Of a DNA stretch of 64,000 nt, positions 1 through 12,303 are shown piece by piece; position 1 is the stretch's first letter, and each line of letters begins with the position of its first letter. The stretch is from Litomosoides sigmodontis (lineage: Eukaryota; Nematoda; Chromadorea; Rhabditida; Onchocercidae). The notes below the pieces were generated by a model that was given only the letters and a program-made list of their open reading frames with translations, was not told the DNA's origin and made no database searches. Location of the stretch: the NCBI GenBank assembly GCA_963070105.1, contig OY718807.1, positions 9,672,483 to 9,736,482 of the forward strand. The letters run 5' to 3'. The position numbers were made by a program, and so were the translations under genes.

Positions 1-24
1 ATTTTCGTTTCTGTCACTTTACAG

Positions 25-612
25 GAAGATTTCTTTCCATCGATGCAACACTGCATGATCAGACGACACCTTTGTGATAGTATGAAGAATGACGTAGGAG
101 AACATCGTGTAATACGTCGACGTGTAACAACAGCGGATGACATTTCAACAGTTGAAGGAAAGAAATTGCGCAAATTGAATGACGACATCTCATTTTTAAA
201 TTATCTGACTAGCATGGTTAGCATTTTCATGCGATCGCTAGCTTTACCTCATCGCGAAGATAGTGCCATTGAAGAAAGTTTCACTGGTCCACTGGGATAT
301 ATATCACAATGGTGGTGGACAAAACATCGAGTACGACGGCGTTCGCAATTTAATGCAAAAATTTTTGCTACTACTACTGTAACTCCTAATACTATTGTTT
401 CCACTACCGCAGTTACACCTCTCGCAACAACCACAACAACAACGACAACGACAACAGCAGCAACAACAGCAACCATGAATTCCGCTGTCAATTTGAAAGG
501 AATGAAGTGGAGCATTTGTTCAGGAATTTTCATTTATACCTTGTATATCTTGTTTTTTCCTTTGCTATTGCTCAGAAGGCCACCATGTACTATTATAGGT
601 TTCTTAATATAA
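25..612 (+). CDS. Terminal exon of an unrecognised membrane protein
   Basis: The window opens at the end of an intron (acceptor ttacag at 19-24) and runs 195 codons in frame to a TAA. The start of the gene lies outside the window. The peptide begins EDFFPSMQHC. It has a basic stretch (RRRV), a Trp cluster (QWWW), a low-complexity Thr run encoded by ACN repeats, and a C-terminal hydrophobic segment of about 22 residues followed by RRPP. A last membrane helix near the C terminus recalls ligand-gated channels, but no diagnostic motif is present, so I do not assign a family. What is seen: an open frame, a good acceptor and a hydrophobic tail. Inferred: last exon of an integral membrane protein. 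Confidence 0.45.
   Translation, partial: EDFFPSMQHCMIRRHLCDSMKNDVGEHRVIRRRVTTADDISTVEGKKLRKLNDDISFLNYLTSMVSIFMRSLALPHREDSAIEESFTGPLGYISQWWWTKHRVRRRSQFNAKIFATTTVTPNTIVSTTAVTPLATTTTTTTTTTAATTATMNSAVNLKGMKWSICSGIFIYTLYILFFPLLLLRRPPCTIIGFLI
424..475 (+). repeat. ACA/ACG trinucleotide run coding poly-Thr
   Basis: Imperfect (ACA/ACG/GCA)n tract inside the terminal exon at 25-612. It codes for a Thr/Ala run on the plus strand and a poly-Val shadow on the minus strand. Confidence 0.7.
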
Positions 613-3469
613 TTTTCCATTTTTTTGTTTTTTAATTTATTTTTCAAATTTGCATAAAATTGTAATAATTTTAAAATAGGAAATAAATTGATACGTTTAT
701 TTCTTATTTTAAAATATTATTTATATCATTTTTACTTAAGTAAGGCGATATTTGACTGATAATTTTTTCTGTAAAATATGTTCCGCCACAAAAGCATTTT
801 ATAACTTTAGAAATGGAAGACTTCTTTCGTTCTGTTTTTTCAATGGTGCAGTAAAATTAGCTTCTAGGTGATTAGAAGAAATATTTTGAAATTGAAAAAA
901 TCGATTATCTTAAAGTAGTAATATCAACTGTGAAAACTTTGGTCCTTCTTTCTCTTCCTTTAATAAACTGCCTTGAAATTTGTTCCCAAACTTTTTGCGC
1001 GAAATTAAATTTGAATTATTCATTATTTATTCATTGAATTTCATTAGCATCTAATAAATTGCTTCAAAAATTGTAATCAATTAATTAAAGCTTAGAAGAC
1101 AAAACCCAAATCTTCCTACTCCATTTGTTATCAGTCAAATGATGATATTTTAAAAAAGATGTGCCTTTATGACACTAATTTTTCATTATCAGCGTGAGAC
1201 GCACTCCACTCAATTAGTAGGCCATTAATCCGAGTGATTACAGTGGTGTGATTGATAACGTAGTATGAGAAGGAACCTTTAATGATTGTTCTTACTATAG
1301 GAATTTGAAGTACATTGATTGTCGAAGGCGCTTTCCTATAAACGGCTGCTACGAACGGCTGCTTTTTTCTGATAAAGAACATTTTTAATTCGCAATTTTA
1401 AGCTAACATTTACTTCATCATGGAAAAAGATAAAGTTATTGGAAGGGAATTACAGCGGATTTATGCGCATAAAGGAAAGGCGCAAATATCTGCAAACAAA
1501 TTAGTCGAAAATTCTTGTTCACTTATTCTTATCGTTGAATATTGGAATTAAAGCTGAAAAGAATGAAAAGTAAGACTTAAAAAATCAAGAAAAAAAATCA
1601 CTGATTGACTTTATCACAGTGTAGCTGATAGCTTTTTAGCACTATAAGAAAACGAAATATGTGATGAGAAGAATTTATACACGAATGATTTCATATTTGA
1701 CTTTTAGTATTATAATAGAAAGAAATACGTGATCGGAAAATTCTATACACAAAAGATTTCATGTTCGCGTTAACGTTAAAAAAAAAAATTATGAAATCTC
1801 TGAGAATGTGTTCAACGCGTTAAAGCTTGTCAATAATTTTAATTAGTACACCAATCTCAATGAAGGACGAATGATAAGGCGATGTTATCACTTTTTCGAA
1901 TTAAAAAAAGGGGGAATTAATGATTGCTTCTTTGTCATTGCAGATATGATGAACGCTTCTAGCTTCTAATTTCTTTTCTTTTCATCAACGATGATGTGAG
2001 ATTTTAATAAGTATATCAAATACCATCTTCAATTTTATCGCCTAATCATTTTGCCATTTTATTGTGAGTTATAAAATGAAATTTTTTTGTGAGTTATAAA
2101 ATGAAGATCATCGCGTCGACATAATTTAAAGACTTCAAATTGATTTGATTGTTGGATCACTTTCGCCAGTGGATTATTACCGACCAAAAATCAACAAAAA
2201 TGATAGAAATATGAATGTAAAATTAAAAGTAAGAAGCTCGATGAAGAAAAAATAGTGAGTAATATATAAAGTTTGAATTATTAAAACTCACTAAACACAC
2301 ATGTTGTTGATCAGTGGTATTTACAGAATGGATATTTGAATTATGATATAATGGAAGAAGGTATTCCCAAGAGATCGTGATATCGTAACAGCTTCAACTC
2401 ACTGTTGAAAATGAAATTTTTCAAGAAATTTACTGATAGAATTTGTAAGTTAGATTGGAAGAGTAAAAATATTCATTTCCATTCGAGCAATGGCAGAAAG
2501 AAATAAATTTAATGAGTATAGGAAAATGAAATGAAATGAGAATCAAATTCTTTTATTTTCAAATTAATTTTCAATTTGTTTCCGTACAGACAAATTTGTT
2601 CATAAAATTTGCTTCTTTATATAAAATTAAAATGCAACACGCCAAGCAACTTATGTCAAATTTAGCTTAAAATTTGAAATTCTTACAAAATATTCAGCTA
2701 ACTTCAAATTTTATTTCAAATCCCGCAGCATATTGATTCCTCGCTGACATTTTAGGCCGATTATAAGATAGCATCATTGCTCCTAAGTGCTACAGGTTGC
2801 ACGCGGCATCATTTATGGTTACTTTTTCCCCCAATTTATCTTTCCCGAACGAATTCTCTAAAGTTTAAGTTCTTCTAACCCAATTGTTATGAAAGGAATT
2901 TAAAAAACACACTTTTCAACACTTTCGCCTCATACTTATTAATATATCTACTCATTTATTTTGTATATTTCAATATGTCGCAAAACAGTTAAACGCCTCA
3001 ACAGACTCTGAGAGTAATTGTTTAATGAGCTTCCTTCCGTTGGACTGTAGAAAATTTGAGTCCTGTATTGTTTTACTCGTTATCTGCAGACTGAGGTACT
3101 GAGACGAAGAACTGAGGTACTGAGAGATCAATGCAGAAACTCAAGAGAGAACCTCAAAGTTTCACACGTCTGTGTTCAAAAACAAATAACCTCCCGCACA
3201 CCAACCTGAAACAGTCCCTCCCCCCCCCCCAACATCTAATCCCCCACACATCAGCATTTCGCTGCTGATCGCCCCATTCGATGGCCGATTTTTACAAGGT
3301 GTCCGAACTTTAGCTGATAATTAGTTTAGTTGTGAGCTTTTGTTCAGCGAAGGTTTTTGCGCATAAATGGTGTGTGTTGTGCGGCGTTAATTTCATTGAT
3401 GCGCAGGTAGCGGTGGTGGGAAGGGTTTGTTTTTCCTTTGCCTCACTGTCTCTTTCATTTGTTTAAGCC
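613..3469. other. Intergenic, no supported gene
   Basis: AT-rich DNA with frequent stops in all frames. It holds a short direct repeat (gtgagttataaaatgaa, about 2065-2104), a duplicated actgaggtactgaga segment near 3092-3125, and a C11 homopolymer at 3220-3230. The last 300 bases before STAM are less AT-rich and may hold its promoter. Confidence 0.5.
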
Positions 3470-6400
3470 ATGAAGTCACAGTCTGTAGCTGCGAAGGCGC
3501 AGAAAATTGTTCAGGCATCGCGTGACACACTTTCAGGTTACTGAGCTTTTATAATGATTCTTTTAAATTTTGCAAGATGACATACTTTCATCTATGACAC
3601 GTTTCAGTAGTTGATTGTTAGACATTTGTGGTAGTTGCTATTCCCTTACAGTGCTGTTTTGTTGTTTATTTTCCAACCGTCACACGCAAATTTCGAGAGC
3701 TCATTGAGACTAGTCCAAAATGAGTAGTAGATATTATATCATCTAACCGATGTTTTGACAGCCGTTGAATGATTTATTTTTGTTGTCTGCATTGGTTTGC
3801 TACATCACATTCGATGCTCTCGCAATAGCATAATAGATCGCTATTAATGCTTTCAGAAGACATTATGCAGGCAGCTTTTTGTCAAAGCTTTCTAGCAGAT
3901 CAGAATGTATCATTTATGTTAAACAATTCAAACTAGTAAGGCACACTTATTATAATAGTAATAGTAATATCAACCATAGCTGTCCAACAAGTGTTCTACT
4001 TTGGATTCTTCACTTACAATTCACATTTTTGGAATTCAGAATATGTGATTCTCGTACAACGGACTACTTCCTTTTCGGGATTCTTCAATATATATTCCAG
4101 CTTTTACGGGAATGGTTTTTTTACTACAATTTTTTGGCAATATTTCGTCATTTTATCGAAAATATCATGCTATTTATTTTCTAGGCCTTACGATGCCCAT
4201 TTTTGGTGAAACACCATCACCCTATGATGAGACTGTTGAGAAGGTTACAGCTGAAACATGCACCACTGAAAATTGGACACTGATTCTTGATATATGTGAC
4301 CGAGTAATCGCTGATCAAAATAAAGGTTTTCATTCAGTTACAGTAGTCATTAGGCTTGTAGGAATCAGATGCTTAGGAATCTGCAAATGTACTCATAATC
4401 GGTGAAGATAATCTCCGTAATGCTGTTGTTTCTATCGCAACGAGGAATAACAGATGGTTTTAGGAGCTAAATTGTGCTTGTTGTCGGTGAAGAAAAGATT
4501 AAATCATCGTGATCCACATGTTGTTTTGCTTGCACTGTCCTTGCTGGACTCCTTGTGGAGTAACTGTGGGATCGCATTCAGACGTGAAGTTTCATCGCGT
4601 GAATTCTCGCAAGAATTAAGTTTCAAAGCCACGCATGTTAGTTAAAAACATTCGTGTAGACATAGAATACGCTGATATATGTCACCATTACAATATTGAG
4701 ACAATTTGAATTATTTTGCTTTTGTTTATGAATATTGTTATCAGAAATATCACTATTGATGGACAATACATTACTGCATAAATTTTTGATTTTTCTAGAG
4801 TAATCGTTCAATAAGTGAAAAAACACGTTCGATTATCAAGAAATGGTCAGAAAATGAATGTAAACATGATGCTTCTTTGGGTTTGATTGAAACTCTCTAC
4901 AAAAATCTTCTCGCAGAAGGATATTCATTCGAAACGGATAACTCGTCCAAGAGTGTATGTTGCTTATTTGCCAATTTTTGTTTACCGGTGTCTAATGTAT
5001 GGATGGTTTGGAACATCATAACTAGTGACTCTGCCCTTATTTCTTAACATTTGTTGTATGCAGCTCTAGCGAGATTGTTATTAGTATACCTTGTTGTTCT
5101 CTGTAAAATTATTCTGAAATATTTATACATTTACTGTGTAAATTGTAAATCGTAAGTTCTTGAAGGCATTTTAAAAGCAGTTCTGACCAATTATTTTCTA
5201 ATTGTTTTTATTATTATACGTTATGACATGATAATGTAAGATCTTGCCCGTTCTTGTGTTGTTATAAATTTATTTTGGTTGGATAGCCTAACAAGATTTT
5301 GCATGTCACATTCATAGAGTAAAAGTAGTTTTAGTCGTTAAATGGAGCTTTGCGATTAGTTTTATGGTTAATATTACAGCCCGTAAATAATGACCCGAAC
5401 GCCATGCGAGGTGCAGAGGAAGAAGAAGCGTTAATACTGGCTATAGCAAAATCTCTACAGGAAACATCGGTACGAAATGACCGCTCATCCTCTGTTTATC
5501 CACCAGTAACATGCGCAGCTACAAATTCCTCTGCTCCAAAGTAAGTTATTTACTTTTATTATCAAATAGCTGCCTGTTAACTTATTGATAAAAAAAGTTG
5601 ATTTTACCAGTAAATGTCCTAAGTTATTTGTATTTTAATGGAAATGATGAGTTTTGGATAACTAAATTCTTTTAACTCAGTGAGGGATGCGTTGTCTTTT
5701 TGATATAGTTGTTTATAGACCATAAAAATAGGATTGGGATGCGGTCAGCACCTTTCTTTTTGATGGAGAAAGTACAACCTCATGTTATGGTCATGAGGGA
5801 GCGTTAATCACTAATAAGTTAATAAATTAGAACAACATTTTCACATTCATTACCTCTAACTTTTTCTTCAGATGCATTCTCAAAAACGATGTTGACATAT
5901 ATAATAACATATAGCATTAAAAATATTGGTTTCGAACATTACGTCATTTTTCGTGGTTTTTAGACCAGAACGCGATGTACGAGCACTTTACGACTTTGAA
6001 GCTGCTGAGGATAATGAATTAACATTTTCGGTGGGCGATATCATTACTGTCACAGATGACAGCGATCTAAATTGGTGGAGAGGTAGATCCCATCGTGGGG
6101 AAGGCTTGTTTCCAGCAAGTTTTGTAACATCCAACTTATTACCTCAAGAAAGTGAACCACTTGTCAAGGAAAAAGCGCTTTCTCTGACTGTGAGTTTCTT
6201 GTATAAATAGAAATATAAAAAATAAATTGGCGTGTAAATAAATTTATAAAGATCTAAACGGAATAAGAGGCCAGTTGTTAATAACATGTTATTATAGTAT
6301 TTATCTTATTGAGAGATCATTAATAGATCGTGTAGGCTTTGATTATTTTGTTCGTTTAAAAATTTATCATTCGGGATGTAAGCGAAATGTTTGTAGGACG

Positions 6401-7196
6401 AAAAATTCATTCCTTCCTCTCCTGTCCTTCGCTTCAAGAACTTTGAAAAAAATAAACAAAAATAATCTAAAAATTTCACATCGCCTTTTAGGTTTCTGTA
6501 GCGAGAATTGATAAAGCAGTTCTGGAAGAATGTCTCCACGTACTTGAAGACTGTGATCCGACGGGAGAAAGACCAGATCCACCTGAACTCGTGGATCTCG
6601 AACAGCGAAGCTTAGCTCAAGTAATTTTTAAATTTGGTGCATACGCAAAATATTTTTTCTATGGCAGTCTACCTAAGCCCGATGTTTCAGGATCCATGCA
6701 TATTTTTCAGGTATTTACTATTGATTTATTGAAATTTACTGAAGAGTATTTCAGGCTCCATTAATAGATGCACGATTAGCAGAAATTGACAGGCAGCATA
6801 ATGCTTTGGCACAAGTGGACATTGCAATAAGAGATGTATTATCAATGTATGATCAGGCTGTGCAGCAAGCTCAATATCAGGTTTTACTTTGATGATTGAG
6901 TTTGAATCATGCAAATATTTGGTGAGATGTGGTATTTGAATCTCATACAAAATTTAAGATATTACGAACTTCACCATTGACATGATATTTTGGTCCTCCT
7001 CTAAGCATTTCTATGGGGATCGGTTTATGTTTCTCATCGCTTGTCCGTTATAAGGTTACATTCCAAATAACTGTTATAGGTGTCAATGCAACAGCCGACA
7101 TCCTATCAGGCATATCAAAGACCTGAGGCATCTACAATACCGACAGCATCGTCAGCACAGTGGGGCCCGGCTCCAGCAGAAAATGTACCTATATAG
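3470..7196 (+). CDS. STAM: STAM, signal-transducing adaptor molecule (ESCRT-0)
   Basis: Exons: 3470-3536, 4185-4325, 4464-4636, 4799-4954, 5380-5540, 5964-6189, 6492-6620, 6755-6880, 7080-7196. All phases agree and give 431 residues. The order is diagnostic: VHS domain (about 27-165, with [13 protein letters not shown] and RLNHRDPHV), ubiquitin-interacting motif (about 192-207, [12 protein letters not shown]), SH3 domain (about 235-293, [16 protein letters not shown] and NWWRG), then the helical core ([24 protein letters not shown]) that in this family pairs with HRS. By family knowledge it sorts ubiquitinated receptors on early endosomes. The Pro/Gln/Ser tail is short, making it smaller than human STAM (about 540). 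The VHS Met at 4193 is the classical start. The upstream exon with gccATGa at 3470 joins in phase and adds 24 residues ([12 protein letters not shown]...), so the start is the least certain part. Confidence 0.94.
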
Positions 7197-7784
7197 ACTT
7201 AAGAAACATGTATAAATTATATCAAACAGATATTTCACTCATTTCTGCAGAGGAAAAGGGTTACGGTAGAATTTTTTTACATCTGAAAGAGTAATGAAAA
7301 TGAAAACATCTGTTATCTTTTGAACGCAAGTTTCTAACAAATTAAGATAAAAAAGAGTGGAAAATTACGATTTCCTACAATACTAATCACTCCTTGTCGA
7401 TGGTATTTTGACATTTTGTCCAATAACTACTTTGATACTTTGAGATTGTATAGTAGTACTTCTTCACATTATGAGTAATAATTGTGAGTTATTGCGGTTA
7501 ATTCACATGATCAAGAGCAACACATTTCCACTTCAAAATACTGTGAAGTAGGACAAAAAAAACTTCGGATCAGTGCTGTTTGTAGATGCGCCATTACTGA
7601 AGTTGAAGCTTCAGGATTATTTTTTAAAGTATCAAAGAAAAACCATTATAACGAAAAAAATTAATGTATTTAGCTGAGTAAATTCTTTTCACAAGCCGGT
7701 TTCCAGTTGAATAAATGTTTTCCAATTTCTATCTTTAAATGCTCGATTTCCCTGTTCCGCAGTATTGTCTGAAAGTCAATTCGG
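7197..7784. other. Convergent 3' region between STAM and CutA
   Basis: Only 588 bases separate the two stop codons, so the two 3' UTRs lie close or overlap. An AATAAA on the plus strand lies near 7709. No coding potential was seen. Confidence 0.5.
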
Positions 7785-8930
7785 TCACGGATTGACTTGC
7801 TTATCTATCCATTGTAAATAACTTTCGCTGCCGCTTTCTATCTGAAATAAAATGCAAGGAAAATCAGACTGAGAAAAAGATTCATAGATTAAAAAGAACT
7901 GTCAAAGGTATTTCAGGGATAGCATCTTTAGAAGAGAGTAATATGGGTCTTTAAAAGGCAGATACATCTCGAAAATTAGTATGGAAAAGAAAAGAGCATT
8001 TTCAAAATGAAAATTTTCATGGTTAATATCGTTCTCGAACTCTCCATTCCTAAATTACAAATGAAGAGGATATGTAATGTGTTTACGGCTTACCGGTAAA
8101 GCAACAAATTCAGGTACTTTGTACGGGTGCATGCTGAGCACTTTTGTTTTCAGAGCATCCAGTGCGGCTGATTTTGTTTTAATGATAAGCAATATTTCTT
8201 TGTCTTCCTCCAGTTTATCCTCCCATTCATATCTGGAAGTCTCATGACATTTCAATAAGGGAATAATGAAAGAAATGATGGGAAATAAAGTATAGAACTC
8301 TGAGGAGGTGATCCAAGTGGTGCTGGGTATTTAATTGATTTTGAAGAAAATGACTGTGATGAGCGATTTTAAAATATGTGTGGACATATCAGTTTGAACG
8401 AAGTGAAAATGTAAAATCTAGCACCATTTTTTTTCAACTTTTTAAATACCCATGAAATAAAACCCACATTGAGATAATGCTCGGTACGATGTTAACACAA
8501 GCAGCATACTTTCCTTTTACAACTTCTCTGAAAAAAAATTAAGATGCACTGAATTACAAAGGAAATATAGATGAGTACAAAGAGCATTGCAATCCAATCA
8601 GAAGTGTAAGTAACAGTGATTCAATAGTAGGGAAGATAGTTCCCTCCGATTAGGAACTTTTTTTATTTAATATCTTACTCAAACTAAAGAAATAAAAGAG
8701 GAAGAACTTCATGTTTCAATTCAAACTCGTCATCGATTAATTACTGAACAGAGAGTAAAAAAAGCAATATACCTAGCAATTTGTTGTGCAATCGTTGAAT
8801 TCGGAACGGTGACATAAGCGACCGAATATAGAGCTTGGCCAATTGATCTAGTAGCCATAAATTGAGCACAGCATTGAAACGCCACAAAAAACGCAAAAAC
8901 TGCAATCACCATGCGAGACATCTTATTCAT
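7785..8930 (-). CDS. CUTA: CutA-like protein with signal peptide
   Basis: Minus-strand exons: 8930-8773, 8527-8468, 8232-8094, 7841-7785. They join in phase to 137 residues. The core matches the CutA1 family throughout: AYVTVPNSTIAQQIAR, KYAACVNIVPSIIS, IYEWEDKLEED, LLIIKTKSAALDALK, the near-invariant HPYKVPEFVALP, and the C-terminal SYLQWI. CutA proteins form tight trimers. In bacteria they are linked to divalent-metal tolerance; the animal homologue has been linked to acetylcholinesterase anchoring and copper, with no settled biochemistry. Residues 7-22 are hydrophobic (MVIAVFAFFVAFQCCA), so the product probably enters the secretory pathway. Start taken at the first Met; Met-4 and Met-7 are alternatives. 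Confidence 0.95.
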
Positions 8931-11900
8931 ATTAAAACAAACTCTACAACAACTTGTTTTAGTTCACTGTCCAATATTACCAACAGCTATAAGCGGTTTC
9001 CTTACGTAGAACTAAGCTCGAATTTTCAAAATTCAGCTCAACAATAATGTGCAAGTGCTAAAATGAAAAGGGAAAAAGCAGTAGCTTTCATAGTAAATTA
9101 CAAAATGTTTTTTTTTTAACTAACCTTCCGCAGCAATAATTTACCCAACGATTTGTGGAACGGCCTTACAAGATTTCAAAAATATTTGAGCCCTCGAATA
9201 AATGACCAGATATCTGTAAGTTTGTTTAAAAATTATAAAGTCAGCAAACAGCAATAGTGAACGCAAACGATAACGGCGTAAAACCTCAACCATTCGGACT
9301 AAAATCGGATGATAAAAAAGACCAATTATCTTACCGCTTCTCCGCTCTTCTTTTTAAATATATTAATTTATGTGTTTTTATATGCCTCTTTTCTCTTTTC
9401 ATCAGTGCATATCTTTAGCTGTTTGTAACTTGAACATACAAATCCGCATTACCAAATTTCTTCATTCGGCTTAGAGGGATAATACCAACGTAAACATCAT
9501 TATCTCATCCATCCATTTCTCTTCAAATACATCACTCCAATAACACAAATCGACGAAATTACATTTTCACGTTAACACCGTTACATTTCACATGTCTTTT
9601 TCGCTCCTCTAATATAGCCTGAGCAAGATCTATCAATAAACGCAGTGAGAACACCTCTAACGTCTATGATAATATATTTTGCACCGGTAAGCTAACGTCC
9701 GCACGGTATAATACGGTCATTCTGACAGAAACAAAGTGTCAGAAGTATAGTGATAAAACCGTAATTCTTTAAACAAGTCATTTACTCCAATCAGTCAGTG
9801 TGAAATGAAAAATTCAAATTAGAGATCAACACAGATCGAATGAATAGCAATTTAACCTAAGAAAGCAATTATGTAACTCTTCCTCCCCTTTATTGTCCAT
9901 TACTGTCCTCCGAAAAGGCGATGCTTCGTAACTATGCTAAAATTTGCATAAAACTAAAGTCCATAAGACATAAGTATGAGATATGAATGCAGTATTTAGT
10001 GACGTGTTTGCTGAAACTAAAAGTACGTGGTGGTTGCTTTTTCTAAAAATAGTGGTAAAATTCGCATATAGGAAAAGACTTGTAGTACTGCATTAATAAC
10101 TTCTTCCATTCTTAATGAAAGCAAACAATATCGAGTAAAAGGAACAAAGACCGATCTTCTACTTTCTTCTTTAAAAAACTTTGATTAACCAAAAATTTGA
10201 AGCTTATGAAGGAACAGTCATGTGATAAAGTCAACGTACAGAAACGGTGATGTTACAACTATACCTTCATTACTTCGTAGGGAAGATCGCGAAGGAAGTG
10301 ACAGGAAAAGGTGATGGATATGGAAACACTAACCTGGTGTGCGATAATGTCCAGCTGTGGAACCTTAACCCTTGTCATCATATTCAACGGTGTCCTACTT
10401 TGCCTGTTGGAACACGGACACGCCACAACTGAGATTGCACTTTGTGAAGAAAAATTTGCAGCTTCACTGAGAGTTGCTAAATTTGCAGCTGCAAGTTTTT
10501 TCGTTTCTCCTCTTTTAAGGAATTAAAGGAAATGTGCAGTAACAGAAAGCATACAGTGGCTTAACTTTCATCAATGACAAATCACCCCTCTTTAAAATAG
10601 GACAGATCGTGAGAAAGCATAATAAAACTAAGACAGATAGGAAAGTAACAACTCATAGATTAATTTCATGACATTGAAATTGAAATCCGAAACATAATAA
10701 TTGATGCGTTTACAGCTTCCGATAGTAGGTGTTGTAACACTGTCACAAATATGTGGTCTCTCTACCGAACAGGTACTGCCATTAAAATTTGGAAAAGTAT
10801 GCTTTCGCTTATTTCGATATCACTTCTTAAGCCACAAAAAGTGCCATACAAATACGAAAACAAACATTAGCAAATCTCAGTGAGCTAAAGCTATTTGAAT
10901 TACTCGAATCAAAAATCAGTTAGTTCTCTGTTTAAACATCATAAGTCGACAATCCCTTATATGACATTCCAAAACTGCAGATTGTAAGAAAGTAGATTTT
11001 ACTCAGTAGTAAAAATTTCAAACATTTGGTTATTCTGAAATATAAAAGGTAATTCTGATAGAAAATACTGCACATAAATGCAAGTAATTTACCAAAAAAA
11101 AGATTGTTGGCGAATACGATAAAGACTCAATGGAGCGCCGAGCAATTATTTATACAGTTTTTGGGCAAGATCACGTCACCAAACAGTTTATTGACACTTG
11201 TCCAAGATTCTTGCGAAATGGTTATGAAGAAGAATATTTACTTTTCACTGATAAAATATGAAATTTGAAACTTGTTTTGAAAATTCATTAGATTGTCCTA
11301 TTATTATTTATAAACTGTTGAACATAATACAGATATCTGACCTACATTAATGAGTTCGTATTCATGTGACTCCCCTCATTTCAATCCACTATCGCGTGCT
11401 ATGTGATTTGCCTAAAGTGTGAACCTCATACAACTAGTATAGTAGGGTATTATAAAATGCAGTTTGAGTATTCAATAAACTGAACTGATTGGTTCTAGAC
11501 ATATCTCGTGCACAAAACTAATGTTCATAAGAAATTTCTCGTGTAAGTTGATACGAGATACTAAGATTTCGTGAAATACCCTAAATTTTGCATTGCACAA
11601 AAGATGTATGTTGAAAAAAGTTTTGAGAAATGACACAATGTCCTGCTAATTTTTATAACTGAATATACATTTCATGGACTTTATCGCAATAATAATAAAT
11701 AATTAATCAGGAATCAAAATAATTGGATACCCGTAGCAGCAGCAATTTCATAAGAAAAAGACAACAAATGAGAAAAGAGTGGATTAAATTTTGGGAAGAA
11801 AATCGGTTACAAAAACTTTAAAGATGTCTAACTGGCGTAGTAAGAGGGATTTAAAAGCACTACTGAGTGTTAGACATGATAGTCCTCTTTAATCTAAAAA

Positions 11901-12303
11901 ATTTTATACCGTCTAGTATATGTTGTATGCAAAAAGTTATTGTATACCAGTTAATCCCGGAAGATTGCAAAGAATGACATGATTTCTTACAAATCAAGTA
12001 TATGCCTATATTACTGTAAGTTAGAGATTATAAATTCAAGAAAAATTAAAAACAGAGACCCTGCATAGAAAGGATAAAAAACAGAGACTGATACTTCCTT
12101 GGCCTTCATAACTCGAGTGATAAAAATAGGATGCAGAAAGCCGAAAGATTGAAAATTTGATTCCCTTTTCTAAACAGCCGTGTGTGCTGCCAATTTTAAT
12201 GATCTAAAAATATCAAATTAAATAAATATAACCACAACAACACGTGCACCATTCTTCAGAAAATATTATAATACTCACTATCACACATCTTAAATACGGA
12301 AAC
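8931..12303. other. Intergenic between CutA and ERGIC3, mostly non-coding
   Basis: AT-rich with few open frames. The only hints of coding are at 10311-10526 (a signal-peptide-like frame) and a 63-base stretch at 10714-10776 with a clean tttacag acceptor and a gtactg donor. Neither could be joined into a convincing gene. Confidence 0.4.
10311..10526 (+). CDS. Doubtful small secreted-protein frame
   Basis: A 71-codon frame (MMDMETLTWCAIM...) with a hydrophobic stretch (GTLTLVIIFNGVLLCLL) ending near HGHATT, which looks like a signal peptide. It is less AT-rich than its surroundings. The rest is Ala/Phe-rich without homology that I recognise. The short exon-like piece at 10714-10776 could be spliced to it after 10443 (phase 1), which would give a Cys-Cys-containing continuation, but this is speculative. 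It may well be non-coding. Confidence 0.15.
   Translation: MMDMETLTWCAIMSSCGTLTLVIIFNGVLLCLLEHGHATTEIALCEEKFAASLRVAKFAAASFFVSPLLRN

Noticed and set aside
249..533. Minus-strand frame with a long poly-Val run
   Set aside because: It is the shadow of the ACN repeat in the terminal exon on the plus strand.
6691..6710. 20-base exon-like piece in STAM (gatccatgcatatttttcag between AG and GT)
   Set aside because: Including it breaks the reading frame; direct joining of 6620 to 6755 matches STAM ([10 protein letters not shown]).
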